DNA of 64,000 nt, from assembly GCA_028281765.1 (NCBI GenBank), contig JANQJF010000044.1, positions 1 to 64,000 on the forward strand. Reading direction: 5' to 3'. The notes beneath the pieces are model-generated. The model was not told the origin of the DNA. It did not search any database and saw nothing but the letters and a program-made list of their open reading frames with translations. Of this stretch, positions 16,258 through 26,165 are shown one piece after another. Numbering within the stretch: the first letter of the stretch is position 1; each line of letters begins with the position of its first letter. The DNA is from Planctomycetota bacterium. Lineage in GTDB: Bacteria > Planctomycetota > UBA1135 > UBA2386. The position numbers were made by a program, and so were the translations under genes.

Positions 16258-19070
16258 CGGGTCTTGGCCTGCCGCAGGATCACGCGGATCCCGTAGTCCT
16301 GCTCGGCGCCTTCCGGGTCGACGGCGACGCGCTCGATCCGAAACGCTTCGGTCGCGACCGTGCGCCAGCCCGCGCCCGCGAGGAACTTCGTGTCAAGCCC
16401 CTTCGGCCCGTCGGCACACCACTCGCGCGCACCGCCGGCGAGATCGTAGACGCCGTATGGCGACTCGTCGATCGGATGAGACAACACCGGGGCGGGGACG
16501 TCGCGCAACTCCCCGGCCGAGCTCGAAGCCCAGCCCGGTTGGAACCCTGTGCCGAACACGAACGCCCGGCTGTCTCCTCCCTTGCACGCGCGCGTCCACT
16601 GCAGCTCGGTCGGCAGCGCGAACTCCCACCCCGCAGGACGCGACTCGTCCGCGCGGTTGCGCCAAGCGACGTAGGCATTCGCGGCGTGCCACGACACACC
16701 GACGACGGGCGCCTTCCTCGACATCGCGACACCCGGTCGCCATCGGCCACCCGCATCACGCCGCCAGTCGCCGAACGTCGGCACGTGCACCGCGTCCTCT
16801 CCGCGATCGTTCAAGAACGCGGCGTACTCCGCACACGTCACCTCGTGCTCGCACATCAAGAACGCCGGCTCGCGCCACGCGAACGCGTCGGCGGCAATCC
16901 GCGCGAACCCGACCGGCGTCGTCCCATTCGGCCACAGCTCGGCCTGCAGATTCGCACACTGCGCGTAGTGCTCGGCCTGGTGGTCGATGTGGAACGGCAG
17001 CCGCAGCTCCTCGTAGCCCGACGCGCGCACGACGGCCATGTACCATCCCGGCCACAGCACGTGGTTGTGGATCGGCGATTCAGTCAGACGGCGATCCTTG
17101 CATACCAAGTGCGGCGACGCGGTCGTGCGGAAACGAGTGCCCGCTGGCACGTCGAGGTCGAGGATCTCTCCGTCGCGCCAGACGCGAGCCCGGGTCGGAC
17201 TCTCGAAGACCCGGGCATCGAGCTCACCGTCCGCGAACGCGGACTCGACATCGCGGCCGTCGACCTCGAGCACGTAGTCCTCGACGCGCAGCGGCGGCGA
17301 GGTCGAAGCGACACGCAGCGCCCACTGGCCGGGCGGCAACGGATCGGCAGGGCCGAGTGCGCGCATCGCCGCGACGCGCGGCTCCGCGCCCTCGGTGACG
17401 TCCGACAGGCGCGCGTACGCGAAGAGGTACACGTCCGCACCCGCCGGCTCGGTCACGAGCGAGAACAGGTTGCGGCCGTCGAGCTTGTTCGCGAACTCGC
17501 CGTCGACATCGTGCTCGCGTGCGAGTCTCGCGTAGAGTTCGCTCGCACCGATCTGGCCGTCCTGATTGCGCACCTCGAGCCACCGCTGGTAGTAGAAGTG
17601 CGCGAGCGCGGCGTCGAGGCCCGGGGCTTCCGCATGGAGTCGGCGCGCACGATCGAGCCGGTGCTGGATCTCGGCGAACAGCACTTCGCTCGCGGCACGA
17701 TGCTCGTCACGCTCGGTCCGCATCGAGGCGAGCACGCGTCGCTCGGCCGGGGTCAGCTTGCGCGCGCGATCGGCTTGCTCGAGCATCGCGAGGCGGAACC
17801 GCTGCCGCACGAGGCGGTCGCGATAGCGCTCGTGCATCTCGAGTTCGTGGCGCACTTCGGTGATGAGTGTCGCCGCCTGCTCGCGATCGTGCGAGCGCGC
17901 GAACACACTCGACACGAACCAGGTGATAGCGACGCCGACCAACGCCACCGCCGCGCCGACCACGAGTCGATGGCGGCGCGCGAGCTTGCGAGCACGCGAC
18001 CACGCTGACGGCGCCTTCGCTCGGATCGGCCGAAACTCCTGCACGGCCCGCAGGTCGGCGAGGAAGTCGTCGGCCGTCGCATAGCGTTGCGCCGGGTCCT
18101 TGTGCAGCGCGGTGGCGAGCACGATCTCGAGATCGCGCGGCACCCGCGGACGCTTCGTCCGCAGCAGGGCGGGATCGTCGGCGACGATCGCGAGCAGCAG
18201 GCGCTCGACAGTCTCCGCAGCGAACGGCGGCTCGCCGCTGAGCGCTTCGTACAGCGTCGCCGCGAGCGCGTAGATGTCGGTCCGCGGACCGATCTCCGCG
18301 CGTCGTCCCGCCACTTGCTCGGGTGCCGCGTATGCCGGCGAACCCGCGAACTCGCGAGTCAGCGTCGGCGCGTCCATCGTCAGGTCGCGCGCGAGCCCGA
18401 AGTCGAGCAGCAGCGCCTTCCCGTCCGGCAACACCCGTACGTTCGGCGGCTTCACGTCGCGATGCACTATGCCCGCGCGGTGCGCACACGCGAGTGCGTC
18501 CGCGATCTGCATCCCCCACCGCAGCACGTCGCTCAGCGGCAACGGCTCGCCGTGCTCCTGCAGATGCTCGCGCAACAGCTCGTCGAGGTTCGCGCCGGGC
18601 AGCAGGTCCATCGTGAAGAACCGCACGCCCTCGGCCTCGCCGAACGCGTGTGCGGTCACGATGTGCGGATGGCGAAGCCGCGCGATCGCACGCGCCTCGC
18701 GCGTGAATCGTTCGACCGCGGTGTCCGATCCCGCGAGCTCCGGCCGTATGACCTTGAGCGCGACGAGCCGCCCGAGCTCAACTTGTTCGGCGACGTAGAC
18801 GACGCCCATGCCGCCCTCTCCGATGCGCCGGATCAGCCGATACCCACCCAGTCGCTCGAACGGCAGGTCCGGCTCGACTTCGAGCGGCGACTCGGGAGCG
18901 GACCGCTCGACGCTCGACTTCTGTCCCTGCGCGAGTTCATGCAGCGCCTGCAGCCAGGTCGCATCCGCGCCGAATGACGACAGCGTCACGTCGTCGCCAC
19001 GCAGCGCCGCGTCGAGATAGCGATCGTAGAGCGCTTCGATCTCGGTCTCGTTCGGTCGGCGGGCGGACAT
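16254..19070 (-). CDS. Transmembrane Ser/Thr protein kinase with C-terminal FGE-like domain
   Basis: In this 938-residue protein the kinase domain spans about 77-345 with an intact catalytic set: GEGGMG loop (84-89), Lys106 in VALKVI, HRDVKPPN (203-210), DFG (223-225) and APE (249-251). A transmembrane helix lies at about 369-389 (LVVGAAVALVGVAITWFVSS). A helical region follows, and then a beta module. Residues about 690-930 form a formylglycine-generating-enzyme-like domain (WEFALPTELQWTRACKGGD, YGVYDLAGGAREWCADG). That domain lacks the paired C-terminal cysteines and RGGSF motif of true FGE, so it is probably a ligand-binding sensor rather than an oxidase. The gene overlaps the ECF sigma gene by 4 bp. 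Confidence 0.9.
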   Translation of the reverse strand: MSARRPNETEIEALYDRYLDAALRGDDVTLSSFGADATWLQALHELAQGQKSSVERSAPESPLEVEPDLPFERLGGYRLIRRIGEGGMGVVYVAEQVELGRLVALKVIRPELAGSDTAVERFTREARAIARLRHPHIVTAHAFGEAEGVRFFTMDLLPGANLDELLREHLQEHGEPLPLSDVLRWGMQIADALACAHRAGIVHRDVKPPNVRVLPDGKALLLDFGLARDLTMDAPTLTREFAGSPAYAAPEQVAGRRAEIGPRTDIYALAATLYEALSGEPPFAAETVERLLLAIVADDPALLRTKRPRVPRDLEIVLATALHKDPAQRYATADDFLADLRAVQEFRPIRAKAPSAWSRARKLARRHRLVVGAAVALVGVAITWFVSSVFARSHDREQAATLITEVRHELEMHERYRDRLVRQRFRLAMLEQADRARKLTPAERRVLASMRTERDEHRAASEVLFAEIQHRLDRARRLHAEAPGLDAALAHFYYQRWLEVRNQDGQIGASELYARLAREHDVDGEFANKLDGRNLFSLVTEPAGADVYLFAYARLSDVTEGAEPRVAAMRALGPADPLPPGQWALRVASTSPPLRVEDYVLEVDGRDVESAFADGELDARVFESPTRARVWRDGEILDLDVPAGTRFRTTASPHLVCKDRRLTESPIHNHVLWPGWYMAVVRASGYEELRLPFHIDHQAEHYAQCANLQAELWPNGTTPVGFARIAADAFAWREPAFLMCEHEVTCAEYAAFLNDRGEDAVHVPTFGDWRRDAGGRWRPGVAMSRKAPVVGVSWHAANAYVAWRNRADESRPAGWEFALPTELQWTRACKGGDSRAFVFGTGFQPGWASSSAGELRDVPAPVLSHPIDESPYGVYDLAGGAREWCADGPKGLDTKFLAGAGWRTVATEAFRIERVAVDPEGAEQDYGIRVILRQAKTR

Positions 19071-19082
19071 CGTGTCAGGATC

Positions 19083-20699
19083 TTAGGGAATCTCGAGCAG
19101 CAGGGGATTGCTCGCGGCGCTGACGACGCCCGGATCCAAACGCACGACCGTCGTGTGCCAGTCGATCCCTGTCAGCAGCGACAGCACGAACGGATCCAAC
19201 GCGAACGCGGACGTCGCCTGCCCGTTGCCATCGAGGTTGCCGACGGCGTTCGGCAGGATCGGCGTGCCGAGCAGGCCGAGCATACCCACCGTGATGTTGT
19301 CGAGGTTCAGCGGGATCAACGGGTTCCCCGGGAACGCTTCGACACCCGGCGTCGTGCCGCTCCCGCCGTAGAGCTGGATGTATTGGCCACCCGCCTGCGC
19401 CGGTCCGAAGTCGATCGCGAAGTCTGCGCGAAAGCCGCTACCCGGGGTCGACGTGCCCGTGAGCTCCAGCCCGCGCGAGATCGTGTCGACTCGCGGATCG
19501 TTCGTGAAGGCGATCAGGAACTCGCCGCGACCATCACCCGTCGCGTCGCTGATCGACAGCACGTCGAGGTTCGTGTCGGTGCCGACGTCCAGGTCGAGTA
19601 CCACGGCCCCCGTCAACTCGAACGCCCGAAACCTCGAGTAGAACGGCGGCAGCCTCGAGTGGATACCGATCTCACGGTTGCCGTCGCCGTTGATGTCCTC
19701 GAGCACGGTCACCGCGCTGCCGAACAGATCGCCTGCAACATCACCGGACCAGGTGATGGACGGAGTCAACCCGCCGTTCGGATACACGTCCACGGTCCCC
19801 GCGTTCGACAGCCCACCGACGTCCGCGAAGCGCCGGCCAATGATCAAGGACATTTGGCCGCCGTTCTCGATGATCGCCAGCTCCGACTGGTCGACCTGAC
19901 TGGGGATCATCGGGTGAAGCAGGCTCAGCGTCGCCTGCCCACCGGTCACCGTTGCGGTGTAGACACGACCGCGCCCGTCACCGACGTACGCGACGCTCCC
20001 CGTGCGCTGCGTCGCGAGCGTCATACCGACGCTCGAGAAGAACACCGGTCCGACGACATCGTCGGCGACGATGCCACTCGCGCCATCGACGAACACGACG
20101 CGTCCCCATCCGACCCCGCTGCCACCGTAGCCCGGGTCCGTGACGACGAGGTCCAAGCCGGCCCCCACGCCGGACGCGATCGCGCCGAGTCGCTTGCCGA
20201 AGTCGAACGACAGCGGATCGCCGAGCAGCGTCCAGATCTCGGCACCGGTCACACCGTTGAAAGCAGTCACGCGACCGAACGATCCGCCGTTGTTGTAGCC
20301 GGGCGAACTGATCGCGATGTCCGGCTGACCGTCCCCGGTCACGTCGCCGAGATCGACGACCGCTTCACCGAAGCGCGCGACCAACTGCGGGCCGCCGTCG
20401 AACGTCCGCACCACCTCTCCGGTGCGCCCGTCGTAGACGTAGACCCGACCGACCGTGCCACCGCCTGGCTGTAGGGAGTCCGCGGACACGGCGTACTCCT
20501 CGACTCCATCCCCGGTCCAATCGGTGAGGGTCTCGAGGAAGCGACCGAATCCGCCGGCAGTGAACACGTCGGGGGCGTTGGTGACGGAGATGTGGGCGAG
20601 GGGCGGCCGTGGGGGCTGAGCCGCGGCCGCGCTGAGGAGAGCAGGTAGAAATGTCCCGAGAAGGGCTGTAGCGGCCGGAGTGCGTGCGTTCATGCCCAT
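19083..20699 (-). CDS. Secreted FG-GAP repeat protein
   Basis: The 538-residue protein carries a signal peptide (ATALLGTFLPALLSAAAAQ) after an N terminus with two possible ATGs (20699 and 20693). The body consists of integrin-alpha-type FG-GAP repeats, seen as DLGDVTGDGQPDIAISSPG, FGKRLGAIASGVG and LEDINGDGNREIGIHSR, which form calcium-binding beta-propellers. The C-terminal ~100 residues resemble the recurrent segment of other exported proteins here (LDNITVGMLGLLGTPILPNA to SAASNPLLLEIP). It lies 12 bp upstream of the kinase on the same strand and could supply the extracellular signal or be co-regulated. No enzymatic motif is seen. Confidence 0.8.
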   Translation of the reverse strand: MGMNARTPAATALLGTFLPALLSAAAAQPPRPPLAHISVTNAPDVFTAGGFGRFLETLTDWTGDGVEEYAVSADSLQPGGGTVGRVYVYDGRTGEVVRTFDGGPQLVARFGEAVVDLGDVTGDGQPDIAISSPGYNNGGSFGRVTAFNGVTGAEIWTLLGDPLSFDFGKRLGAIASGVGAGLDLVVTDPGYGGSGVGWGRVVFVDGASGIVADDVVGPVFFSSVGMTLATQRTGSVAYVGDGRGRVYTATVTGGQATLSLLHPMIPSQVDQSELAIIENGGQMSLIIGRRFADVGGLSNAGTVDVYPNGGLTPSITWSGDVAGDLFGSAVTVLEDINGDGNREIGIHSRLPPFYSRFRAFELTGAVVLDLDVGTDTNLDVLSISDATGDGRGEFLIAFTNDPRVDTISRGLELTGTSTPGSGFRADFAIDFGPAQAGGQYIQLYGGSGTTPGVEAFPGNPLIPLNLDNITVGMLGLLGTPILPNAVGNLDGNGQATSAFALDPFVLSLLTGIDWHTTVVRLDPGVVSAASNPLLLEIP

Positions 20700-20804
20700 T
20701 CACTCGGGGACTCTCGGCCCGCCAGACACGAAATCCGCGATTTCTTCGCCCCCGGTGTAACGGCTGCCGCGGGACCCAAGTCAGCAGGGAAAGGACCAAC
20801 TGCA

Positions 20805-22328
20805 ATGACCAACACGACCCCATTCTCGACGACTCTCGCCACTCTCGCCACCCTCGCCCTCGCCGCCGTCGGCGCCGCCCAGACGGGCAACAACGCCCTG
20901 CTCTACTCGACGCAGACGACCGAGGAGAGCAACCAGTGCGCGACGACCCCCGCGCTCAACGAGGTGCGGCCGAACGAAATGGAGTACGTCGAGCCGGTCG
21001 CCGGCCCGCCCCTTCTCTACCCCTACCGCGGCAAGGCATACCTGCCCTTGCTGGGCTCGAACACCGTCGCAGGTGACGTCGACTGTGACGCGCAGTACTA
21101 CGAGCCGACGATGTTCGGTCGCATCGACGCGATCGTGCACCCGAAGAACGACTTTGGAGTGAACATCCCGTCCAACAAGACGCACGTGTTCTTCTCGCCG
21201 TCGGAGGCGTTCGTCGATGCCGGCGGCGTCTTGCTGGCACCGGGAGACATCGGTCGCCTGCTGCCGGACGTCGGCGGCCCCGGCTCGATCGAGCACATGG
21301 TGTTCGAGCAGGACCTCAAGCTCGCGTTCGGCGTGCCGGCCGCGGATCCGTTCAACGTCGACGCCGCCGCGATCGTCACGGATCCGGCGACTCTCGAGAA
21401 GGGTCTGATGATCTCGCTCGAAGAGACCACGATCATCAACGTGCCGCCGTATGGGAGCACGCCGGTCGAAGACGGCGCGATCCTCTTCGTCCCCGGCGCC
21501 GCGATCACGTGGGCCGCGGCCGCCGACGGCGCGCAGATCATCCCGCTCGGCAACATCGCGCCGGCCAGCGGCTGGATCGCCGCACGAGAAGTCGACGTCG
21601 ACCAGTGGGTGCAGAACTCGCAGATCTCGAACCCCGCCGGCGCGCCGCGTGGCTTCATCGGTGACGTCGACGGCCTGTCGCAGGATCCGATCGGCTTCGG
21701 CTGGCAGTCCAACTGGTCCCCGTTCTTCTATCCACACATCATGTTCTGCGGTGACGACGCGGCGGATCCCAACCCCTTCATGGGCCTCGAAGGCGGCGGC
21801 GTCGTCTCGACCCTCGGCAACGGATCGATCGGCGTGATCAACGGTCGCCCGCTCGGCGAAGTCTTCCCGCTGCCGACGAGCGGTGAGCAGGTCGGCCTCG
21901 TGACGACTCCCTCGGTCGGCGCCCTCGCCGGTCTCTCGGTCGCGACCGTCCGCACCCCGCACTTCAGCATGGATACGCAGCAGGGCGTCATGCTCGCTCC
22001 CGGCATCATCGACATCGAGATCGGTGGCGCCGACCCCTTCAACCCACCGCCGATCGTCCTCTGGGATCTCGGTGCGAACACGCCTTGCGGCTTCGACCCC
22101 GGCATGATCCCGGTCCCGAACCCGGACTTCTCGGTGCTCTACCCCGTGACGTTCTTCGGCTCGACGACGCCTGTCCCGCCGAGCGGCTGCGTCAACGTCA
22201 ACCTGCCGATCCCCGCCGCGGTGTTCCCGCTGCTCGTCGGCCAAGCGCTCGAGTGGCAGGCCGCGCAGATCAACTTGCCGACGGCGACCTACCACCTGAC
22301 GAACCCGGTGCGGACCGCGTTCTTCTAG
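20805..22328 (+). CDS. Secreted protein of unknown function
   Basis: The 507-residue protein has a signal peptide (TLATLATLALAAVGAAQ). The mature part is acidic and beta-rich, with phrases such as NKTHVFFSPSEAFVDAGGVL and DGAILFVPGAAITWAAAADG, but no family is recognised. Several phrases (positions of VFFSPSEAF and ISLEET) recall the layout of the unknown secreted protein at 45821-47008, though this is weak. The end (GQALEWQAAQINLPTATYHL, then TNPV) fits the recurrent C-terminal segment. It is divergent from the FG-GAP/kinase cluster and convergent with the tandem sulfatase. Confidence 0.6.
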   Translation: MTNTTPFSTTLATLATLALAAVGAAQTGNNALLYSTQTTEESNQCATTPALNEVRPNEMEYVEPVAGPPLLYPYRGKAYLPLLGSNTVAGDVDCDAQYYEPTMFGRIDAIVHPKNDFGVNIPSNKTHVFFSPSEAFVDAGGVLLAPGDIGRLLPDVGGPGSIEHMVFEQDLKLAFGVPAADPFNVDAAAIVTDPATLEKGLMISLEETTIINVPPYGSTPVEDGAILFVPGAAITWAAAADGAQIIPLGNIAPASGWIAAREVDVDQWVQNSQISNPAGAPRGFIGDVDGLSQDPIGFGWQSNWSPFFYPHIMFCGDDAADPNPFMGLEGGGVVSTLGNGSIGVINGRPLGEVFPLPTSGEQVGLVTTPSVGALAGLSVATVRTPHFSMDTQQGVMLAPGIIDIEIGGADPFNPPPIVLWDLGANTPCGFDPGMIPVPNPDFSVLYPVTFFGSTTPVPPSGCVNVNLPIPAAVFPLLVGQALEWQAAQINLPTATYHLTNPVRTAFF

Positions 22329-22341
22329 AACGGTCGAAGCC

Positions 22342-24846
22342 TCACCGCGCGCGCAGTTCGTCGCATCGCCGACGCTGCGCGCGCAGTTCGTTCGCGAACT
22401 GCGGATCACCCGCGAGGTTGCGTAGCTGCTGCGGATCCGACTGCAAGTCGAACAGCTGCTCGAAGACCGGCTGCTGCTCGTAGTACCGCGCGTAGACCCA
22501 GCGCGACCCACGCACTCCAACGCTCTTCGGGATCTTCGGGTGGCTCATCGAGTGCTCATAGAAGAACTCGTCGCGCCACTCCGGCGTCTCGCCACGCACG
22601 AGCGGCGCGATCGAACGCCCCTCGTAAGCATCGGGCGACTTCAATCCCGCGAGATCGAGCAGCGTCGGCGCCATGTCGGTGCTGAGCACCATCTGCTCGG
22701 CGACGACGCCGCGGCGCGTCGCGTCGGCGCGCGGATCGAAGACGATCAGCGGCACGCGGATCGACTCCTCGTAGATCAGCCACTTGCCCGCGAGTCCGCG
22801 CTCGCCGAGGAAGTAGCCGTTGTCGCTCGTGAACACGACCACGGTGTCGTCGGCGAGGCCGCGCTCCTCGAGCTTCGCGAGGATGCGACCGAGCGCGCGA
22901 TCGACGCCGCGGATCATGCGCCAGTAGTCCTTCGTGCGGCGGATCTGCTTCGCGCGATCATCGAAGCGCCACGCCCAACGCACGCGGCCGAGCGACTGCT
23001 GCAAGAACTCCGGCAGCGCCGCGAAGCCGGACTCGGCCAGCGGCGGGACCGCGACCTCGGCACCGTCGTACAGGTTCGCGAGGTCCGGCGGCGGGATGTA
23101 CTGATCGTCGTGGTTGTCCTGCGCGTGCGGCGCCCAGAACGAAATCGACAGACAGAACGGGTTGTCGGCCGCCTGCTTGTCGAGGAACTCGATCGCGGCG
23201 TTCGCGACGCGCGTCGTCGTGTGCGGCTTGCCCTTGCGCAGGTACGGCTGCGATGGCTGCCGGCGATAGTCGAGCGCATCGCCGAGCGCACCCTTCGCGA
23301 ACTTCACACCCCACTTGCCGACGAACCCGGTGCGGTACCCGGCGTCGTGCAGCTGGGCGAAGTACGTCTCGCGCCCGATCTCCGGCCCCATCGGCGGCCG
23401 ACCGAACGTGTACCCATGCCGGCTTTCCCTGCGTCCCGTCATGAACGTCGCGCGGCTCGCCGCGCAGATCGACGTCGTGACGAACGCGTTCGTGAAGCGA
23501 ACGCCGCGCTCCGCGAGCGAATCCATGACGGGCGTCTGCAAGACCGGGTGTCCGGCGCAGCTCATCTGGTCGAAGCGCTGGTCGTCGGTCACGACGAACA
23601 GGAGGTTCGGTCGTCGTGGTGTCGAGGGGTTCCACCAGGCGTCGAGATCGGCCCGCAACGCGCGCACGCGCTCGGCGTCGTCGAGAGGTTTCTCCTCGGC
23701 CGGATCCGCGCGCACGTCGTACAGTTCCGCCGGCTTCCCCGGGTCCGCTGGCACGATCAGCTTGTGCGGATCCCGCAGCACCCATCGCGTCAGAAGACTG
23801 GTCACGGGATCCTGGATGTCGACGCAGTCGTGCGTGTACGACGCGCCGAACACCGGCGCGTGGTCGCGGGCTTCGCGAAGATCGACGCCCGGCCAAGAAT
23901 CCGGCACGTCGACACCGCACGCCGCGAGGACCGTCGAGGGAATGTCCACCGAGCTCACCGGCACCTCACGCCGCTCCGGCGCGATCTTGCCCGGCCAGCG
24001 CAAGGTGATCGGCGTGCGCACCCCGCCTTCGTACGGCGTGCGCTTGCTCCGCTTCGCGTAGCCCCGCTGATCCGTCCGCTGGATCCAGCCGTTGTCGGTC
24101 ACGAGGATCACGAGCGTGTCGTCGGCGATCCCGCGTTCGTCGAGATGGGCGAGCAACTGACCGCAGGTCTCGTCGAACCATTCGCACATCGCGCGGTACT
24201 TCGACACGTGCGGCGACACCGCGCTCCGCCGATACTTCGACAGCAAACGCTCGGGCGGGTTGTGCGGCGTGTGCGGCAAGAACGGCGCGTACCACACGAA
24301 GAACGGCGTCTCCGTCTTCGTGCAGTCATCGATGAAGTCGTACACCGGCTGCATCGTCTTGCGCCCGATCTTCAATCCCTCGTCGCCGTGCCGCCCGCGA
24401 CGCTTCGGGTCGCCGTGGGTCATGCCGGCGTCGAATCCGCCGCGCGAATGGTGCCCTTCCCACCATTTTCCGGTCTGCAGGCTGCGGTAACCGGCCCGCC
24501 CGAGGATCTCCGGTAGCGTGTCGAGCGCATCGATGTGCGCGAGCATCTCCGTGCGATCGGTGCCCTTTGGCGGATCGTTGCCGGTGATCTTGTGCTGGTG
24601 CGGATACAGCCCGGACACCAGGGTCGCGAGACTCGCCCGACACAGCGCGGTCGGCACGTAGCCACGCGGGAAGACGAGGCTCCGCTCCGCGAGCGCGTCG
24701 AGGTGCGGCGTGTTGACGACGTCGCTGCCCATGAAGCCGAAGTCCGTCCAGTGCTGATCGTCGGAGATCAGCAGGACGACGTTGGGGCGCTTGTCTTGGG
24801 CGAACGCAGTGGCCGCGAGTAGCGCGACCAGAACCAGTGTGCGCAT
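22342..24846 (-). CDS. Tandem (two-domain) secreted sulfatase
   Basis: The 834-residue protein has a signal peptide ([17 protein letters not shown]) and two complete sulfatase domains in one chain. Domain 1 covers about 20-405 (NVVLLISDDQHWTDFGFMG; FGly position C69-R-A-S-L73, with Leu where most sulfatases have Arg). Domain 2 covers about 412-834 (NLLFVVTDDQRFDQMSCAG; C461-A-A-S-R465, a canonical CxAxR site). Both keep the GKWW or GKWG block and a late TDNG or SDNG. Fusion of two sulfatases suggests consecutive desulfation of one substrate. ATG 24846 overlaps the xylA stop by one base (TGATG); a GTG three bases earlier is possible. It is the third gene of the xylB-xylA run, implying a sulfated xylose-containing glycan. 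Confidence 0.85.
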   Translation of the reverse strand: MRTLVLVALLAATAFAQDKRPNVVLLISDDQHWTDFGFMGSDVVNTPHLDALAERSLVFPRGYVPTALCRASLATLVSGLYPHQHKITGNDPPKGTDRTEMLAHIDALDTLPEILGRAGYRSLQTGKWWEGHHSRGGFDAGMTHGDPKRRGRHGDEGLKIGRKTMQPVYDFIDDCTKTETPFFVWYAPFLPHTPHNPPERLLSKYRRSAVSPHVSKYRAMCEWFDETCGQLLAHLDERGIADDTLVILVTDNGWIQRTDQRGYAKRSKRTPYEGGVRTPITLRWPGKIAPERREVPVSSVDIPSTVLAACGVDVPDSWPGVDLREARDHAPVFGASYTHDCVDIQDPVTSLLTRWVLRDPHKLIVPADPGKPAELYDVRADPAEEKPLDDAERVRALRADLDAWWNPSTPRRPNLLFVVTDDQRFDQMSCAGHPVLQTPVMDSLAERGVRFTNAFVTTSICAASRATFMTGRRESRHGYTFGRPPMGPEIGRETYFAQLHDAGYRTGFVGKWGVKFAKGALGDALDYRRQPSQPYLRKGKPHTTTRVANAAIEFLDKQAADNPFCLSISFWAPHAQDNHDDQYIPPPDLANLYDGAEVAVPPLAESGFAALPEFLQQSLGRVRWAWRFDDRAKQIRRTKDYWRMIRGVDRALGRILAKLEERGLADDTVVVFTSDNGYFLGERGLAGKWLIYEESIRVPLIVFDPRADATRRGVVAEQMVLSTDMAPTLLDLAGLKSPDAYEGRSIAPLVRGETPEWRDEFFYEHSMSHPKIPKSVGVRGSRWVYARYYEQQPVFEQLFDLQSDPQQLRNLAGDPQFANELRAQRRRCDELRAR

Positions 24847-26165
24847 CACTTGACGAACCGTCCGACCCAGTTCTCCAGCATCTCCTGGCGACCGGACTTC
24901 GGCTTCGGCTCGGTGCCACTCGCGAGCACGCGCTCGGACAGAGCGTCGAGATCGACACTGCCGCCGAGAATCTCGCGGCCGGACTCCGAGCTCCAGCCCG
25001 CGTAACGCTCGTCGACGAACGCCTGCAGCCCGCCGTCCTCAAGCATCGCGGCGGCATTCAGCAGCCCGCGCGCGAGCACGTCCATGCCGCCGATGTGGCC
25101 GTGGAACAGGTCGACGGGATCGATGCTCTGCCGCCGCAGCTTCGTGTCGAAGTTGAACCCGCCGGTCGTGAAGCCACCGGCGCGCAGGATCTCGTACATC
25201 GCGAGCGTCGCCTCCTGCACGTCGTTGGGGAACTGGTCGGTGTCCCAACCGTTCTGCGGATCGCCACGGTTGGCGTCGATGCTGCCGAGTAGGTCGTGCG
25301 CAGCCGCAACGGCGATCTCGTGATGGAACGAATGACCGGCGAGCGTCGCGTGGTTGACCTCGATGTTGACTTTGATTTCCTTCTCGAGTCCGTGGCGCGC
25401 GAGGAAGCCAGCAACCGTCGCTGTGTCGTAGTCATACTGGTGCTTCGTCGGCTCCTGCGGCTTGGGCTCGATCAGGATCGTGCCCTGGAAGCCGACCTTG
25501 TGCTTGTGCTCGACGACGAGCTTCAAGAAGCGCGCGAACTGCTCGCCCTCGCGACGCATGTCGGTGTTGAGCAGCGTGTCGTAGCCTTCGCGCCCACCCC
25601 AGAGCACGTAGTTCACGCCGCCGAGTCGGTGCGTCGCCTCGAGCACGTGCTTCACCTGTGCAGCTGCGTAGGCGAACACTTCGGGGTCCGGGTTGGTCGC
25701 CGCACCCGCCGCGTAGCGCGGATGGCTGAACAAGTTGGCCGTGCCCCAGAGCAGCCGGGTACCAACGCTGTCCATCTTCGCCGCCGCCAGTTCGACGAGA
25801 CGATCGAGGTTCGCGTTGCTCTCCGCGAGCGTCTCGCCCTCCGGGGCGATGTCCCGATCGTGGAAGCAGTAGAACGGCACGCCGAGCTTCTCGAAGAACT
25901 CGAACGCAACGTCGAGCTTGTGCTGCGCGAGCTCCATCGGGTCGCCGGCACCGAGCCACGGGCGCTCGAACGTGCCGGCACCGAACACGTCGCTGCCGGG
26001 CCAGCAGAACGTGTGCCAGTAGCACACCGCGAAGCGCAGGTGCTCGGCCATGGTCTTGCCGCGCACGACCCGATCGGCGTCGTAGTAGCGAAAGGCCAGC
26101 GGATTGTCGGACTGCTCACCTTCGAACCGAATCGGTTCGATGCCATCGAAGAACGGAGTCGTCAT
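24846..26165 (-). CDS. xylA: Xylose isomerase
   Basis: The 439-residue protein converts D-xylose to D-xylulose in the cytoplasm. It has the class II xylose isomerase length and motifs: [31 protein letters not shown] with the catalytic His, [35 protein letters not shown] with metal-ligand Glu and Lys, and [34 protein letters not shown] is near the end. The start ATG 26165 overlaps the xylB stop (ATGA), and its own stop overlaps the sulfatase start, so the three are co-translated. Longer upstream open frames are overlap with xylB, not an N-terminal extension. Confidence 0.97.
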   Translation of the reverse strand: MTTPFFDGIEPIRFEGEQSDNPLAFRYYDADRVVRGKTMAEHLRFAVCYWHTFCWPGSDVFGAGTFERPWLGAGDPMELAQHKLDVAFEFFEKLGVPFYCFHDRDIAPEGETLAESNANLDRLVELAAAKMDSVGTRLLWGTANLFSHPRYAAGAATNPDPEVFAYAAAQVKHVLEATHRLGGVNYVLWGGREGYDTLLNTDMRREGEQFARFLKLVVEHKHKVGFQGTILIEPKPQEPTKHQYDYDTATVAGFLARHGLEKEIKVNIEVNHATLAGHSFHHEIAVAAAHDLLGSIDANRGDPQNGWDTDQFPNDVQEATLAMYEILRAGGFTTGGFNFDTKLRRQSIDPVDLFHGHIGGMDVLARGLLNAAAMLEDGGLQAFVDERYAGWSSESGREILGGSVDLDALSERVLASGTEPKPKSGRQEMLENWVGRFVK

